64,000 bases of DNA from Streptomyces capillispiralis (GTDB lineage: Bacteria; Actinomycetota; Actinomycetes; Streptomycetales; Streptomycetaceae): NCBI RefSeq assembly GCF_007829875.1, contig NZ_VIWV01000001.1, positions 434,001 to 498,000 on the forward strand, in the 5' to 3' direction. Positions 46,913 through 55,197 of this stretch are shown here, piece after piece (within the stretch, counting starts at the first letter, position 1; each line of letters opens with the position of its first letter). The notes below the pieces were generated by a model. It worked only from the letters and a program-made list of their open reading frames with translations, was not told where the DNA came from and did not search any database. The position numbers and the translations under genes are program-made.

Positions 46913-48175
46913 ATGCCGATCCGCAGAACCAGGCCCCTGTGCACCCTCGCCGCCGCCCTCGTCCTGACCGTCACCGCGCCCGCCGCCGTGGCCACCGCCG
47001 CCGGCCCCGCCCCGGACGCGTCCGCCGCGCTGCGCGAGGTGCTCTTCGTGGGCAACAACTGGGACGGCACCGCCGATGTCATCGAGTCCAGCGGTGACTT
47101 CGGGCGGATCGGCCGGATCGACGTCGTCCCCGACAAGGCCGAGCGGATGGCCGAGATCAACGCCGACCCGATCCACTGGATCTACTTCATGGCGATCCGC
47201 AACAGCGTCGGCGAGGGACACGACCAGTTCGTCGACGACATGTACTCCACGCCGGACGGCACCTCGGTGGTGGTCTCCCGGCCGAGCTTCGCCGACGTCG
47301 TCTCCCTCGACCTCGCCACCGGGCGGGTCAACTGGCGTTTCCCCGTGTCCGGTTACCGCTCCGACCACATGGCCGTCTCCCCCGACGGCAAGCGGGTCGC
47401 CGTCTCGGCGTCGACCTCCAACACCGTGCACGTCCTGGACATCGAGACCGGTGAGGAAGCCGGCTCGTTCAAGACGGGCGACAAGCCGCACGAGAACGTC
47501 TTCAGCCGTGACGGCAAGTACATCTGGAACATGGCCATCGGCGAGGTGAACACCGCCCTCGACGCGACCTGGCTGGACTGGACGAAGGGCGACCGCCGCA
47601 TCACGGTCGTGGACGCCACCACCTTCGAGCAGGTCAAGGTGGTCGACATGCGCGACCGGCTGGACGCCGTCGGCCTGAAGGAGCACTCGGACGCGGTGCG
47701 CCCGGCCGCCTTCTCCCCGGACGAGTCGAAGCTGTACTTCCAGGTGTCCTTCTTCAACGGCTTCTTCGAGTACGACGTCGCCACCGACCGGATCACCCGC
47801 ACCAAGACCCTGCCGAAGAACCCGGCCACCAGCGACGACCGCACCACCTGGGTCAACGACTCGCGCCACCACGGCATCACCATGAAGCCCGACGGCAGCA
47901 AACTGTGCGTCGCGGGCACCATGGACGACTACGCGACGGTCGTCGACCGCGCCACCCTGGAGCAGGGCCCGCTCGTCACCGCGTCCAAGCCGTACTGGGC
48001 GACCGTCAGCGGTGACGGGAAGTCCTGCGTGGTCTCCGAGTCCGGCGCCGACCAGGTCACCGCGATCGACTTCGCGACCGGCGAGAAGACCGTCTCCGTA
48101 CCCGTCGGGGACCACCCCCAGCGGGTGCGCCTCGGTCACGTGGAGGCCGGCTGGAGCGGCCCGTCCGGCGGGTGA
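46913..48175 (+). CDS. Secreted YncE/YVTN-type beta-propeller protein
   Basis: 420 residues; ATG after AAGGAA. Sec signal peptide to about residue 30 (VATAAG). Then repeated blades with the pattern (S/D)PDG..V.VS...(N/D)TV.V.D..TG: MYSTPDGTSVVVSRP, MAVSPDGKRVAVSASTSNTV, FSPDESKLYFQVS and MKPDGSKLCVAGT, making a seven-bladed propeller-like fold. No catalytic residues stand out; such proteins bind ligands or partners outside the cell. The gene is complete, but the IS110 insertion lies directly upstream and probably changed its promoter. Confidence 0.85.
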   Translation: MPIRRTRPLCTLAAALVLTVTAPAAVATAAGPAPDASAALREVLFVGNNWDGTADVIESSGDFGRIGRIDVVPDKAERMAEINADPIHWIYFMAIRNSVGEGHDQFVDDMYSTPDGTSVVVSRPSFADVVSLDLATGRVNWRFPVSGYRSDHMAVSPDGKRVAVSASTSNTVHVLDIETGEEAGSFKTGDKPHENVFSRDGKYIWNMAIGEVNTALDATWLDWTKGDRRITVVDATTFEQVKVVDMRDRLDAVGLKEHSDAVRPAAFSPDESKLYFQVSFFNGFFEYDVATDRITRTKTLPKNPATSDDRTTWVNDSRHHGITMKPDGSKLCVAGTMDDYATVVDRATLEQGPLVTASKPYWATVSGDGKSCVVSESGADQVTAIDFATGEKTVSVPVGDHPQRVRLGHVEAGWSGPSGG

Positions 48176-48423
48176 GCCCGGCGGGAGCCGTCCCGGGCGC
48201 GCTCACCGGTCGGCCGTGGTCCGGGCGCCCGTACGCCCGGGGAGGTGGCCGTGTCCGTGGCCGCCGGGAGCGCCCCGCCGCCCATGGCGCGGGGAGCGGT
48301 CCACCCGCGGCCTCGGGAACGCCCGGACGAACGGGTGTGTGCATGCGGCCGGGGTGGGTAGTCGCCCGGTATCACCTCCGATCGTGGGAAGGAGGTCCGT
48401 GAAAGCGCATCTACTCGCAGCGC

Positions 48424-48456
48424 CCGGGCCGCTTCCACCGACACGAAGCGGCCCGG
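48424..48456. terminator. Bidirectional terminator, 12-bp stem
   Basis: CCGGGCCGCTTC (48424-48435) and GAAGCGGCCCGG (48445-48456), 9-nt loop, between the convergent genes ending at 48175 and 48461. The rest of that 285-bp gap shows no gene. Confidence 0.75.
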
Positions 48457-48460
48457 ACCG

Positions 48461-48961
48461 TCAGCGCGGCGGAAGCCGGTGGAGTTCCACCCCGGTGAGC
48501 CGCGCCCCGGTGACCGTCGCGGTCATGTAGGTGCAGTGGGGCTGGCGGCGGCGGTCCGTGGGCGAGCCCGGGTTGAGCAGGCGGAGTCCCGTGGGAGCGG
48601 TGGTGTCCCACGGGATGTGGCTGTGCCCGAACACCAGCACGTCGAGGTCGGGGAAGCGCGCGGCGCACCGGGTCTCCCGGCCCTTCGCCGGCCCCGTCTC
48701 GTGGATCACGCCGAAGCGCAGCCCGCCGAGGTCCGCGTGGGCGATCTCCGGCAGCCGGGCGCGCAGCTCGGGCCCGTCGTTGTTGCCGTACACGGCGACG
48801 AGCCGGCGGCTGCGGCTCTCCAGGAGATCGAGGGTGGCGGTGTCGACCCAGTCCCCGGCGTGGAACACGACGTCCGCACGAGGGATCTCGTCCAGCAGCG
48901 GTGCGGGCAGCCGTGCGGCACGCTTCGGCAGGTGGGTGTCGGACATCAGCAGCAGGCGCAC
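48461..48961 (-). CDS. YfcE/MJ0936-type metallophosphoesterase
   Basis: 166 residues from GTG 48961; TAGGCT at 48969-48974 ends 7 nt before it, so probably leaderless (ATG 48946 is an alternative). Calcineurin-like motifs: LLLMSDTHLPKRA (D-x-H), VVFHAGDWVD (GDxxD), AVYGNNDGPEL (GNxD), FGVIHETG and VLVFGHSHIPWDT (GHSH), then LLNPGSPTDRRR. Small cytoplasmic two-metal phosphodiesterase; substrate unknown. Divergent from the GT2 gene. Confidence 0.92.
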   Translation of the reverse strand: MRLLLMSDTHLPKRAARLPAPLLDEIPRADVVFHAGDWVDTATLDLLESRSRRLVAVYGNNDGPELRARLPEIAHADLGGLRFGVIHETGPAKGRETRCAARFPDLDVLVFGHSHIPWDTTAPTGLRLLNPGSPTDRRRQPHCTYMTATVTGARLTGVELHRLPPR

Positions 48962-49152
48962 GCACCGCAGCCTAGGGGTGCGTGCGGCCTCCCGGCGGCG
49001 CGGCGCGCCCCGGGCCGCGCCCCAAGTGGCGCCCGGGGCAGGCCGTTCGGCGGGGCGCGGAGGGGACCGCGCGTGCCGGAGGACTACGATCGGTCCGCGC
49101 ATCCCAAGCCCTCCCATTCGACCGCAGGACACCCGAAGGGCCGTACAGCCAG

Positions 49153-51093
49153 ATGCCGGTCAAGGTCAGCGTCATCGTCCCCGTGTACAACCCGGGTCCC
49201 TACATCGAGGACTGCATCGCCTCCCTGCAGCGCCAGTCGCTGCCCCCCGACGCGTACGAGGCGGTCTTCGTCGACGACGGTTCCACCGACGGCACCCCGG
49301 CCCGGCTCGACCGGCTGGCCGCCGAGGACCCCCGGATGCGGGTGATCCACCAGGAGAACTCCGGCTGGTCGGGCAAGCCGCGCAACGTGGGGATCGACGC
49401 CGCGCGGGGCGAGTACGTGATGTTCGTCGACAACGACGACTACCTGGGCGACGAGGCCCTGGAGCGGATGTACGCGTACGGCGTGGCCAACGGCGCCGAC
49501 GTGGTCGTGGGCAAGATGGCCGGCAAGAACCGCGGGGTGCCCGTGGAGCTGTTCCGCCGCAACCACCCGCGGGCGACCGTCGGGAACGCCCCGCTGATCG
49601 ACAGCCTCACCCCGCACAAGATGTTCCGCCGCGCGTTCCTCGACCGCATCGGGCTGCGCTTCCCGGAGGGCCGGCGGCGGCTGGAGGACCACGTCTTCGT
49701 CACCGAGGCGTATCTGCGGGCGGACAACGTGTCCGTGCTCAGCGACTACGTCTGCTACTACCACATCAGGCGCGACGACGCCTCCAACGCCGGCTTCCAG
49801 CGCTTCGACCCGGTGGGGTACTTCGCGAACCTGCGGGAGGCGCTCGACGTGGTCGAGCGGTACACCGAGCCGGGAGCGGTGCGGGACCGGCTGTTCCGCC
49901 GCTGGCTGCGGGTGGAGATGGTGGAGCGGCTGCGGGCCCGGCGGCTGCTGGCGCTGCCGGACGACTACCGCCGGGAGCTGTTCGCGGAGATCCACAAGGT
50001 CGTCGTCGAACGGTTCGGTCCGGGTGTCGCGGCCGGGTTGCAGCCCACGCAGCAGGTGGTCGCCGCGCTGGCGGAGGCCGGCCGGTACGACGACGTGGTG
50101 GCCTTCGCCGAGTGGGAGGCCGGTGTCGCGCCGGCCGCGGCGCCCACGGGCGTGGAGTGGCGGGACGGCTCGCTGCACATCGGCTTCACCGCGGAGTTCA
50201 CCTCCGCCGGCGAGCCGATGACGTTCCCCGCGGACGCCGTCCGCACCCCCTTGGCCGACTCGCCGAAGGGGGTCGAGGAGGCGGTGGCGTGGGTCGGCGC
50301 GGAGACCGCGGCGCGCTCCGGCCAGGCCACCGCGGACCTGCTGCTGCGGGAACGGGCGGGCGGCGCCCAGTACTTCCAGCCGGTGGAGTTCACCCGGGAG
50401 ACCGTCGCCGTCGGGGACGGCGAGCGGGTCCGGCTGGTGCTGCGGGCGGCCGCGACCGTGGACCCCGCCGGCCTGCCGGGCGGCGGGGTCTGGGACGCCG
50501 TGGTCCGGGTCAGGCTCGGCGGGTGGACCAAGGAGTGCCGGCTGGGCCCCGCCCCGCGCGCCACCCGCCCCGAGCCGTCCGCGGGCGTCGTCGGCCACCG
50601 GGCGGTCCTGCCGTACTGGACCGAGCCGCACGGGAACCTCGCGCTGGACACGGCCGTCAAGGGCAGGCGGCTCGGGCTCGACGGGGTGCGCCGCACCGAG
50701 GTCGCCGTCTCGGGGGCCCGGCTGCGCGCCCGGGTCCCGCTGCACGCCGCGGACGGCACCCCGGTGGGGCTCCGGTTCACCGCCGCCGGCCGGACCCTGC
50801 ACGCGTCCGGCACCCTGACCGGCGTACCGGACGGGCGGCCGGGGTCCCTGCTGGAGGCCGCCCTGCCGTCCGGGCTCCCCCGGGGGATCTGGCGGGTCGC
50901 GCTGAGCCCGGACCCCGATGCCGCTCGGCCCCGGTGGACGGGTCTGCCGTTCGCGCTGCGCGCGGGCGGTGGCGGGGTGCTGGTGGTGCCCGTTCCGCGC
51001 CCGCGTGCGGTACGGAGGCTGGCGCGCCGGGTGCGGCGCGTGCTCGGCGCCGCCCGCGCGAAGGCGCGTGCCCTGGTCCGGGGCGGGCGGTGA
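49153..51093 (+). CDS. GT2 glycosyltransferase with long C-terminal extension
   Basis: 646 residues from ATG 49153. GT-A domain in the first 230 residues: VSVIVPVYNPGPYIEDCIASL, VFVDDGSTDGTPARL (41-55), NSGWSGKPRNVGIDAARGEYVMFVDNDDYLGDEAL (near 75-105) and a later acceptor region RRRLEDHVFVTEAYL. Residues about 330-620 form beta-rich domains with tandem W-x-G-SLH-style strands, of unknown role, ending in a basic Arg-rich tail that may touch the membrane. It resembles enzymes that build wall or surface polymers. Neighbours (methyltransferase, RmlA-like) support a surface-glycan role by inference. Confidence 0.85.
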   Translation: MPVKVSVIVPVYNPGPYIEDCIASLQRQSLPPDAYEAVFVDDGSTDGTPARLDRLAAEDPRMRVIHQENSGWSGKPRNVGIDAARGEYVMFVDNDDYLGDEALERMYAYGVANGADVVVGKMAGKNRGVPVELFRRNHPRATVGNAPLIDSLTPHKMFRRAFLDRIGLRFPEGRRRLEDHVFVTEAYLRADNVSVLSDYVCYYHIRRDDASNAGFQRFDPVGYFANLREALDVVERYTEPGAVRDRLFRRWLRVEMVERLRARRLLALPDDYRRELFAEIHKVVVERFGPGVAAGLQPTQQVVAALAEAGRYDDVVAFAEWEAGVAPAAAPTGVEWRDGSLHIGFTAEFTSAGEPMTFPADAVRTPLADSPKGVEEAVAWVGAETAARSGQATADLLLRERAGGAQYFQPVEFTRETVAVGDGERVRLVLRAAATVDPAGLPGGGVWDAVVRVRLGGWTKECRLGPAPRATRPEPSAGVVGHRAVLPYWTEPHGNLALDTAVKGRRLGLDGVRRTEVAVSGARLRARVPLHAADGTPVGLRFTAAGRTLHASGTLTGVPDGRPGSLLEAALPSGLPRGIWRVALSPDPDAARPRWTGLPFALRAGGGGVLVVPVPRPRAVRRLARRVRRVLGAARAKARALVRGGR

Positions 51094-51250
51094 CGGCGAA
51101 GGGGGACGCCGGGGCCGGCCCGGGCCGTGTGCCGCGCGGGGTGCGCTCCACCTGCGCACCGCGCGGGCGGTCCTCGGGCTTCCCCTGCGGGCCGGGCGGC
51201 GGGCACGCGGGCGGGGGCCGTCCACTCCCCGGCACACTGGCCTCGTGCGG

Positions 51251-51279
51251 GGCCTGCCGCGCACGTCACGCGGCAGGCC
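51251..51279. terminator. Bidirectional terminator, 11-bp stem
   Basis: GGCCTGCCGCG (51251-51261), loop CACGTCA, CGCGGCAGGCC (51269-51279), just before the stop of the convergent methyltransferase gene at 51286. Confidence 0.75.
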
Positions 51280-51285
51280 GGGTGC

Positions 51286-52089
51286 TCAGCGGCTGACGCC
51301 GACCTGTTCCAGGGCGCGGCGCAGGGGCTCCCAGCCCACGCGCCGGGGCAGGCCGCGGTTGCGGGCCTGGGCGAGCGCGCGCCAGAACCCGGCCTGCAGC
51401 AGCGCCTCGGGCGGCACAGCCCCTGCCCGCTCCAGGATCGCCTCGGGGACCTTCTGCGGGTCGGGCACCTTGTACTCGGCCATGATCTCGTCGTACTTGT
51501 CGTGCAGCACCGTGTTCTCCGGGTCCGCGCCGAAGATGACGAGCTGGCCGGTGGGCTGGGTGTCCACCAGGATGGTGACGAGGTCGGGCCGGTGGCGCGC
51601 CAGCACCTCGGTGATCTTGTAGACGTCGCCGGTCCAGGCGGTGGTGTGCCGGTCCCGGGCGGCCTCGTCCACGCTGCGCGGCAGCATGTCGTCGAGGACG
51701 ATCACGCTGGACCAGTCGGAGTGCTTCTCGACGTTCATGAAGTCGCGCAGGGCGTACTCGAACAGGTGCATGCCGTCGATGAACGACAGGTCGAGCGTGG
51801 TGCGCCGCCAGTGGCCGATCGGGCTGCGGCCCCGGCGCAGGTTGCGCAGCGGGTGCCGGCCGCCCTTGAGGTGGGCCAGCGGGTTGTCACGGGCGAAGAA
51901 GTCGTCGCTGGTGGCCTTCACCAGGTGGACGTCGCACTTCAGTTCCGAGACCACCTTGAAGGCGGGGTCGACCGCGATGCTGGGGACGCGTGACAGGCGC
52001 AGGCTGCGGCCGTCGTTGACACCGATCTCCAGGTAGTTGCGGTTGGCGCTGACCTTGTGCAGTTCCCGCAGGAACTCATGGCGTTTCAC
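51286..52089 (-). CDS. Class I methyltransferase (Methyltransf_24-like)
   Basis: 267 residues from GTG 52089 (AAGGAGAG upstream). The SAM site is ANRNYLEIGVNDGRSLRLSRVPSIAVDP (near 13-40); after a variable insert it has LDLSFIDGMHLFEYALRDFMNVEKH near 100 and VIVLDDMLPRS near 130. This type is common in surface-sugar and secondary-metabolite clusters and methylates hydroxyl groups. A basic insert RNLRRGRSPIGHWRR lies near residue 85. It follows the RmlA-like gene by 139 bp on the same strand. Confidence 0.85.
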   Translation of the reverse strand: MKRHEFLRELHKVSANRNYLEIGVNDGRSLRLSRVPSIAVDPAFKVVSELKCDVHLVKATSDDFFARDNPLAHLKGGRHPLRNLRRGRSPIGHWRRTTLDLSFIDGMHLFEYALRDFMNVEKHSDWSSVIVLDDMLPRSVDEAARDRHTTAWTGDVYKITEVLARHRPDLVTILVDTQPTGQLVIFGADPENTVLHDKYDEIMAEYKVPDPQKVPEAILERAGAVPPEALLQAGFWRALAQARNRGLPRRVGWEPLRRALEQVGVSR

Positions 52090-52228
52090 GGACGGGACTC
52101 TCCTTGCGGATACGGGGGCGGTGCTCGGTGCGGTACGCGCGCCTCTCACGCGGCGCGGGCGGGCCGGTCTCCTGCCGGCGGCGGCGCGCCGGGCGCGGCG
52201 CGGGCCTCGGGACCGGTGGCGAGGAGGT

Positions 52229-53296
52229 TCATGAATGGATCTGCACCTTGCTGTGGTCGCCGAGGACGAATCGGTGGGCGCTGGGGACGCCGGGCGCGGG
52301 GGTCACCTCGACATGACGGCCGATCAGCGAGGACTCGATGCGGCCGACGCCGTCGATCGAGGAGTCCCGCAGCACGATGGAGAACTCGAGTTCGCTGTCG
52401 GTGATGCGGCAGTTCTCCGCGACGGAGGTGAAGGGTCCGACGTAGGAGTCACGGACGACCGTTCCGGCGCCGATGACGGCGGGACCGACGATGCGTGAGT
52501 GGACGATCCGCGCGCCCTCCTCCACGACCACCCGGCCGATGGTCTCGGACCGGTCGTCGACGTCGCCGTCGATGCGGCGTTCGACGCCTTCGAGGACGGT
52601 GCGGTTGACCTCCAGCATGTCGACGACGTTGCCGGTGTCCTTCCAGTAGCCCTGGATGACGGTGCAGCGCACGTCGGCGTGGGTGTCGATCAGATGCTGG
52701 ATGGCGTGGGTGATCTCGAGTTCGCCGCGCCAGGAGGGTGTGACGGCGCGCACCGCCTCGTGCACGGCGGGGGTGAACAGGTAGACGCCGACGAGCGCGA
52801 GGTCGCTCTTGGGGTCGTCCGGCTTCTCCTCCAGGCCGATCACCCGTCCGGACGGGTCGAGTTCGGCGACTCCGAAGGACCGGGGGTCGGCGACGCGGGT
52901 GAGCAGGATCTGCGCGTCGGGCCGGCGGCGGCGGAACTCCTCGACGAGGCCGCGGATGCCTCCGACGACGAAGTTGTCGCCGAGGTACATCACGAAGTCG
53001 TCGTCGCCGAGCCAGTCGCGGGCGACGCGCACCGCGTGCGCGAGGCCGAGGGGCTGTTCCTGGGGTATGTACGTGACCCGCAGGCCGAACTTCGATCCGT
53101 CGCCGACCGCGTCCTCGATCTCCGCGGCCGTGTCGCCCACGATCATCCCGACGTCGGTGATCCCCGCGTCCGCGAGGGACTCCAACCCGTAGAAGAGGAC
53201 GGGCTTGTTGGCCACGGGCACCAACTGCTTGGCCGAGGTGTGGGTGATCGGCCTCAGCCGGGTTCCGGCACCGCCGGACAGCACGAGAGCCTTCAT
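52229..53296 (-). CDS. Glucose-1-phosphate thymidylyltransferase, long (StrD-type)
   Basis: 355 residues from ATG 53296; TATGGT at 53304-53309 ends 7 nt before, so probably leaderless. Nucleotidyltransferase core: MKALVLSGGAGTRLRPITHTSAKQL, PLGLAHAVRVARDWLGDDDF, MYLGDNFVVGG, EEKPDDPKS, and QGYWKDTGNV near 225. The last 110 residues form a left-handed beta-helix (IVGPAVIGAGTVVRDSYVGP), which marks the long StrD/RmlA-like class. Should make dTDP-glucose; no rmlB/C/D adjoins. GTTCCG-N5-CGGAAC lies upstream at 53316-53332. Confidence 0.9.
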   Translation of the reverse strand: MKALVLSGGAGTRLRPITHTSAKQLVPVANKPVLFYGLESLADAGITDVGMIVGDTAAEIEDAVGDGSKFGLRVTYIPQEQPLGLAHAVRVARDWLGDDDFVMYLGDNFVVGGIRGLVEEFRRRRPDAQILLTRVADPRSFGVAELDPSGRVIGLEEKPDDPKSDLALVGVYLFTPAVHEAVRAVTPSWRGELEITHAIQHLIDTHADVRCTVIQGYWKDTGNVVDMLEVNRTVLEGVERRIDGDVDDRSETIGRVVVEEGARIVHSRIVGPAVIGAGTVVRDSYVGPFTSVAENCRITDSELEFSIVLRDSSIDGVGRIESSLIGRHVEVTPAPGVPSAHRFVLGDHSKVQIHS

Positions 53297-53438
53297 CCGA
53301 CTCACCATAGTGCCGTTCCGGCGTGCGGAACATCACATGCTTCGCGTTATCGCGAAATCGTGGGAGACGACCGGTGGGTCACCGGGACGGCCGACGAGCC
53401 TGCCCGGCGCTTCCCGTCGTCCTGTGGGGAGGGTCTAG

Positions 53439-54378
53439 GGTCTGTTGCGGAAGTAGATCTTGTTCGTTGATGATCACGTCCTGTGGGACGTGGGGATCTG
53501 ACGAACGGCCAGTGGGCCCGGCTGGAGCCTCTGCTGCCGACGGGCATCAAGCCGGGTCGGCCGCAGGTGTGGACGCGGCGGCAGCTGATAGACGGCATAC
53601 GGTGGCGGACCCGGACCGGTGCTCCCTGGCGGGACGTGCCCGAACGCTACGGGCCCTGGGATCGGGTCTATGACCTGTTCCGACGCTGGCAGCGGGACGG
53701 CACCTGGGCGAGGATCCTCACCAAGCTCCAGGCCGAGGCGGACGCGAAGGGCCTGATCACCTGGGAGGTCAACGTCGACTCCACCGTCTGCCGGGCCCAC
53801 CAGTACGCCGCCGGAGCGGCGAAAAGGGGGACCTCCAGAAGGAGCCGCCCGGCGGGATCTTCGTCGAGCCAGCCGATCACGGCCTCGGACGCTCCCGCGG
53901 CGGACTGACCAGCAAGATCCACATCGCGGTCGAGCAAGGGCAGAAGCCCTTGTCCGTCGTGATCACGGCCGGGCAGCGGGGCGACTCCCCGCAGTTCGAA
54001 GCGGTCCTGGAAGCCGTCCGGGTTCCGAGGCTGGGGCCCGGCAGGCCGCGCAAGCGCCCGGACCGAGTGCGGGCCGACAAGGCGTACGACTCCCGCGGCA
54101 ATCGCTCCTACCTGCGCAGACGCGGCATCAAGGCCACCATTCCGGTTCCGGCGGACCGAGTCCGCAACCGCCTCAAGCGTGGATCGCAGGGCGGGCGCCC
54201 GCCAAAGTTCGACAAAGACGACTACAAGCAACGGCACGCGGTCGAGTGCGGGATCAACCGGCTCAAGCGCCACCGGGCCGTCGCCACTCGGTACGACAAA
54301 CTCGCCGTCCGCTACGAAGCGACAGTGCTGGTCGCAGCCATCAACGAGTGGCTGTGACCAGCACTTTCACAACAGGCC
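53439..54378 (+). mobile_element. IS5 family (IS427-type) insertion sequence, complete
   Basis: Terminal inverted repeats GGTCTGTTGCGGAAGT (53439-53454) and ACTTTCACAACAGGCC (54363-54378) match at 13 of 16 positions. The element is 940 bp and is flanked on both sides by CTAG (53435-53438 and 54379-54382), a target duplication (the TA-containing target typical of the IS427 group). It sits in the upstream region of the RmlA-like gene and ends 280 bp before the CBS gene stop. Confidence 0.85.
53483..54357 (+). CDS. IS5 family transposase with -1 frameshift
   Basis: Two frames make one DDE transposase of about 290 residues. ORF A (GTG 53483, 141 codons to 53908) has [14 protein letters not shown], the helix-turn-helix region and the first catalytic Asp ([11 protein letters not shown]). 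At the A4G5 tract (53822-53830) homologous sequence moves to the -1 frame: [27 protein letters not shown], then the second Asp ([11 protein letters not shown]) and the Glu ([15 protein letters not shown]). IS427-type elements often use programmed -1 frameshifting at such tracts, so this is probably the normal way it is made and not decay. Confidence 0.88.
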
Positions 54379-54662
54379 CTAGTCCTCGCCCCGCACGATA
54401 TTCCACTCCGCACCCGCGTTCGAGGGGGTGGAACCCGTACCGCGGTCCACGGCGGGCAGGCAGGTCCGCAGCGGCTCCCTGCCGCGCAGTCGCCGGGCTC
54501 GCGCCCAGCCGGTCTCCGTTCGGCGGGACCCGGGTTCTCCGGTCGTCTCGGGGATCACGACACGTGATCTTCCTTCTGCATCCGCTGCCGTCCGGGTCCC
54601 CGGGCCGCCGCGGGGCAAACGCCGGCGGCCAACACCCCCGCGCGGACGGGGGCGTTGGGGAC

Positions 54663-55082
54663 TCAGGTGTGGGGCCGGGCCACGCTGATGTCGCCGAGGG
54701 CCGACTCCGGGTCGCGCTCCATCGCGACGTCGCCCAGCGAGACGACGCCGACCGGGCGTCCGTCCTCGACGACGGGGACGCGGCGCACGGCGTGCTCGCG
54801 CATCAGCCGCACCGCCCGGTCCAGGTCGTCGTCCGGTCCCACCGTGACCAGGTCCTCGCTGCACGCGCCGGCCACGGTGGTCTCCTCGGGGTCACCGCCC
54901 GTCGCGAGCGACCGCACCACCAGGTCGCGGTCGGTGACCATTCCGCGCAGCCGGTCGCCGTCGGTGACCAGGACGGCCCCGAGGTCGCGGTCGCGCATGA
55001 CGCGGGCCACCTCCGCGACGGAGGTCTGCGGTCCCACGGTGACCGGCGCGCCGGTCATGATGTCGCGGACGTGCTGGGTCAT
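54663..55082 (-). CDS. Two-CBS-domain protein
   Basis: 139 residues; ATG after GGAGGAGG. Two CBS modules: VRDIMTGAPVTVGPQTSVAEVARVMRDRDLGAVLVTDGDRLRGMVTDRDLV (about 5-60) and SEDLVTVGPDDDLDRAVRLMREHAVRRVPVVEDGRPVGVVSLGDVA (about 75-125). Such proteins bind adenosine nucleotides and act as energy or redox sensors. It follows the SpoIIE gene's 3' side (115 bp) on the same strand. Partner unknown. Between it and the IS5 element (54383-54662) I see no gene. Confidence 0.93.
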   Translation of the reverse strand: MTQHVRDIMTGAPVTVGPQTSVAEVARVMRDRDLGAVLVTDGDRLRGMVTDRDLVVRSLATGGDPEETTVAGACSEDLVTVGPDDDLDRAVRLMREHAVRRVPVVEDGRPVGVVSLGDVAMERDPESALGDISVARPHT

Positions 55083-55197
55083 GACGTCCTCCTCCTCCGC
55101 CGGTGTCCTCCGGCGCCCTGCCGGTGTACGGGCGTACGGGTACCCGGTGGAGCCGTACGGTCACCGGGTGCGGGCGGCGCCCCTCCGCGGTGCCCGG

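Noticed and set aside
53909..54357. IS5 transposase as a decayed pseudogene
   Set aside because: The frame change is at an A4G5 slip tract, the catalytic residues are all present and the ends are intact, which fits programmed frameshifting better.
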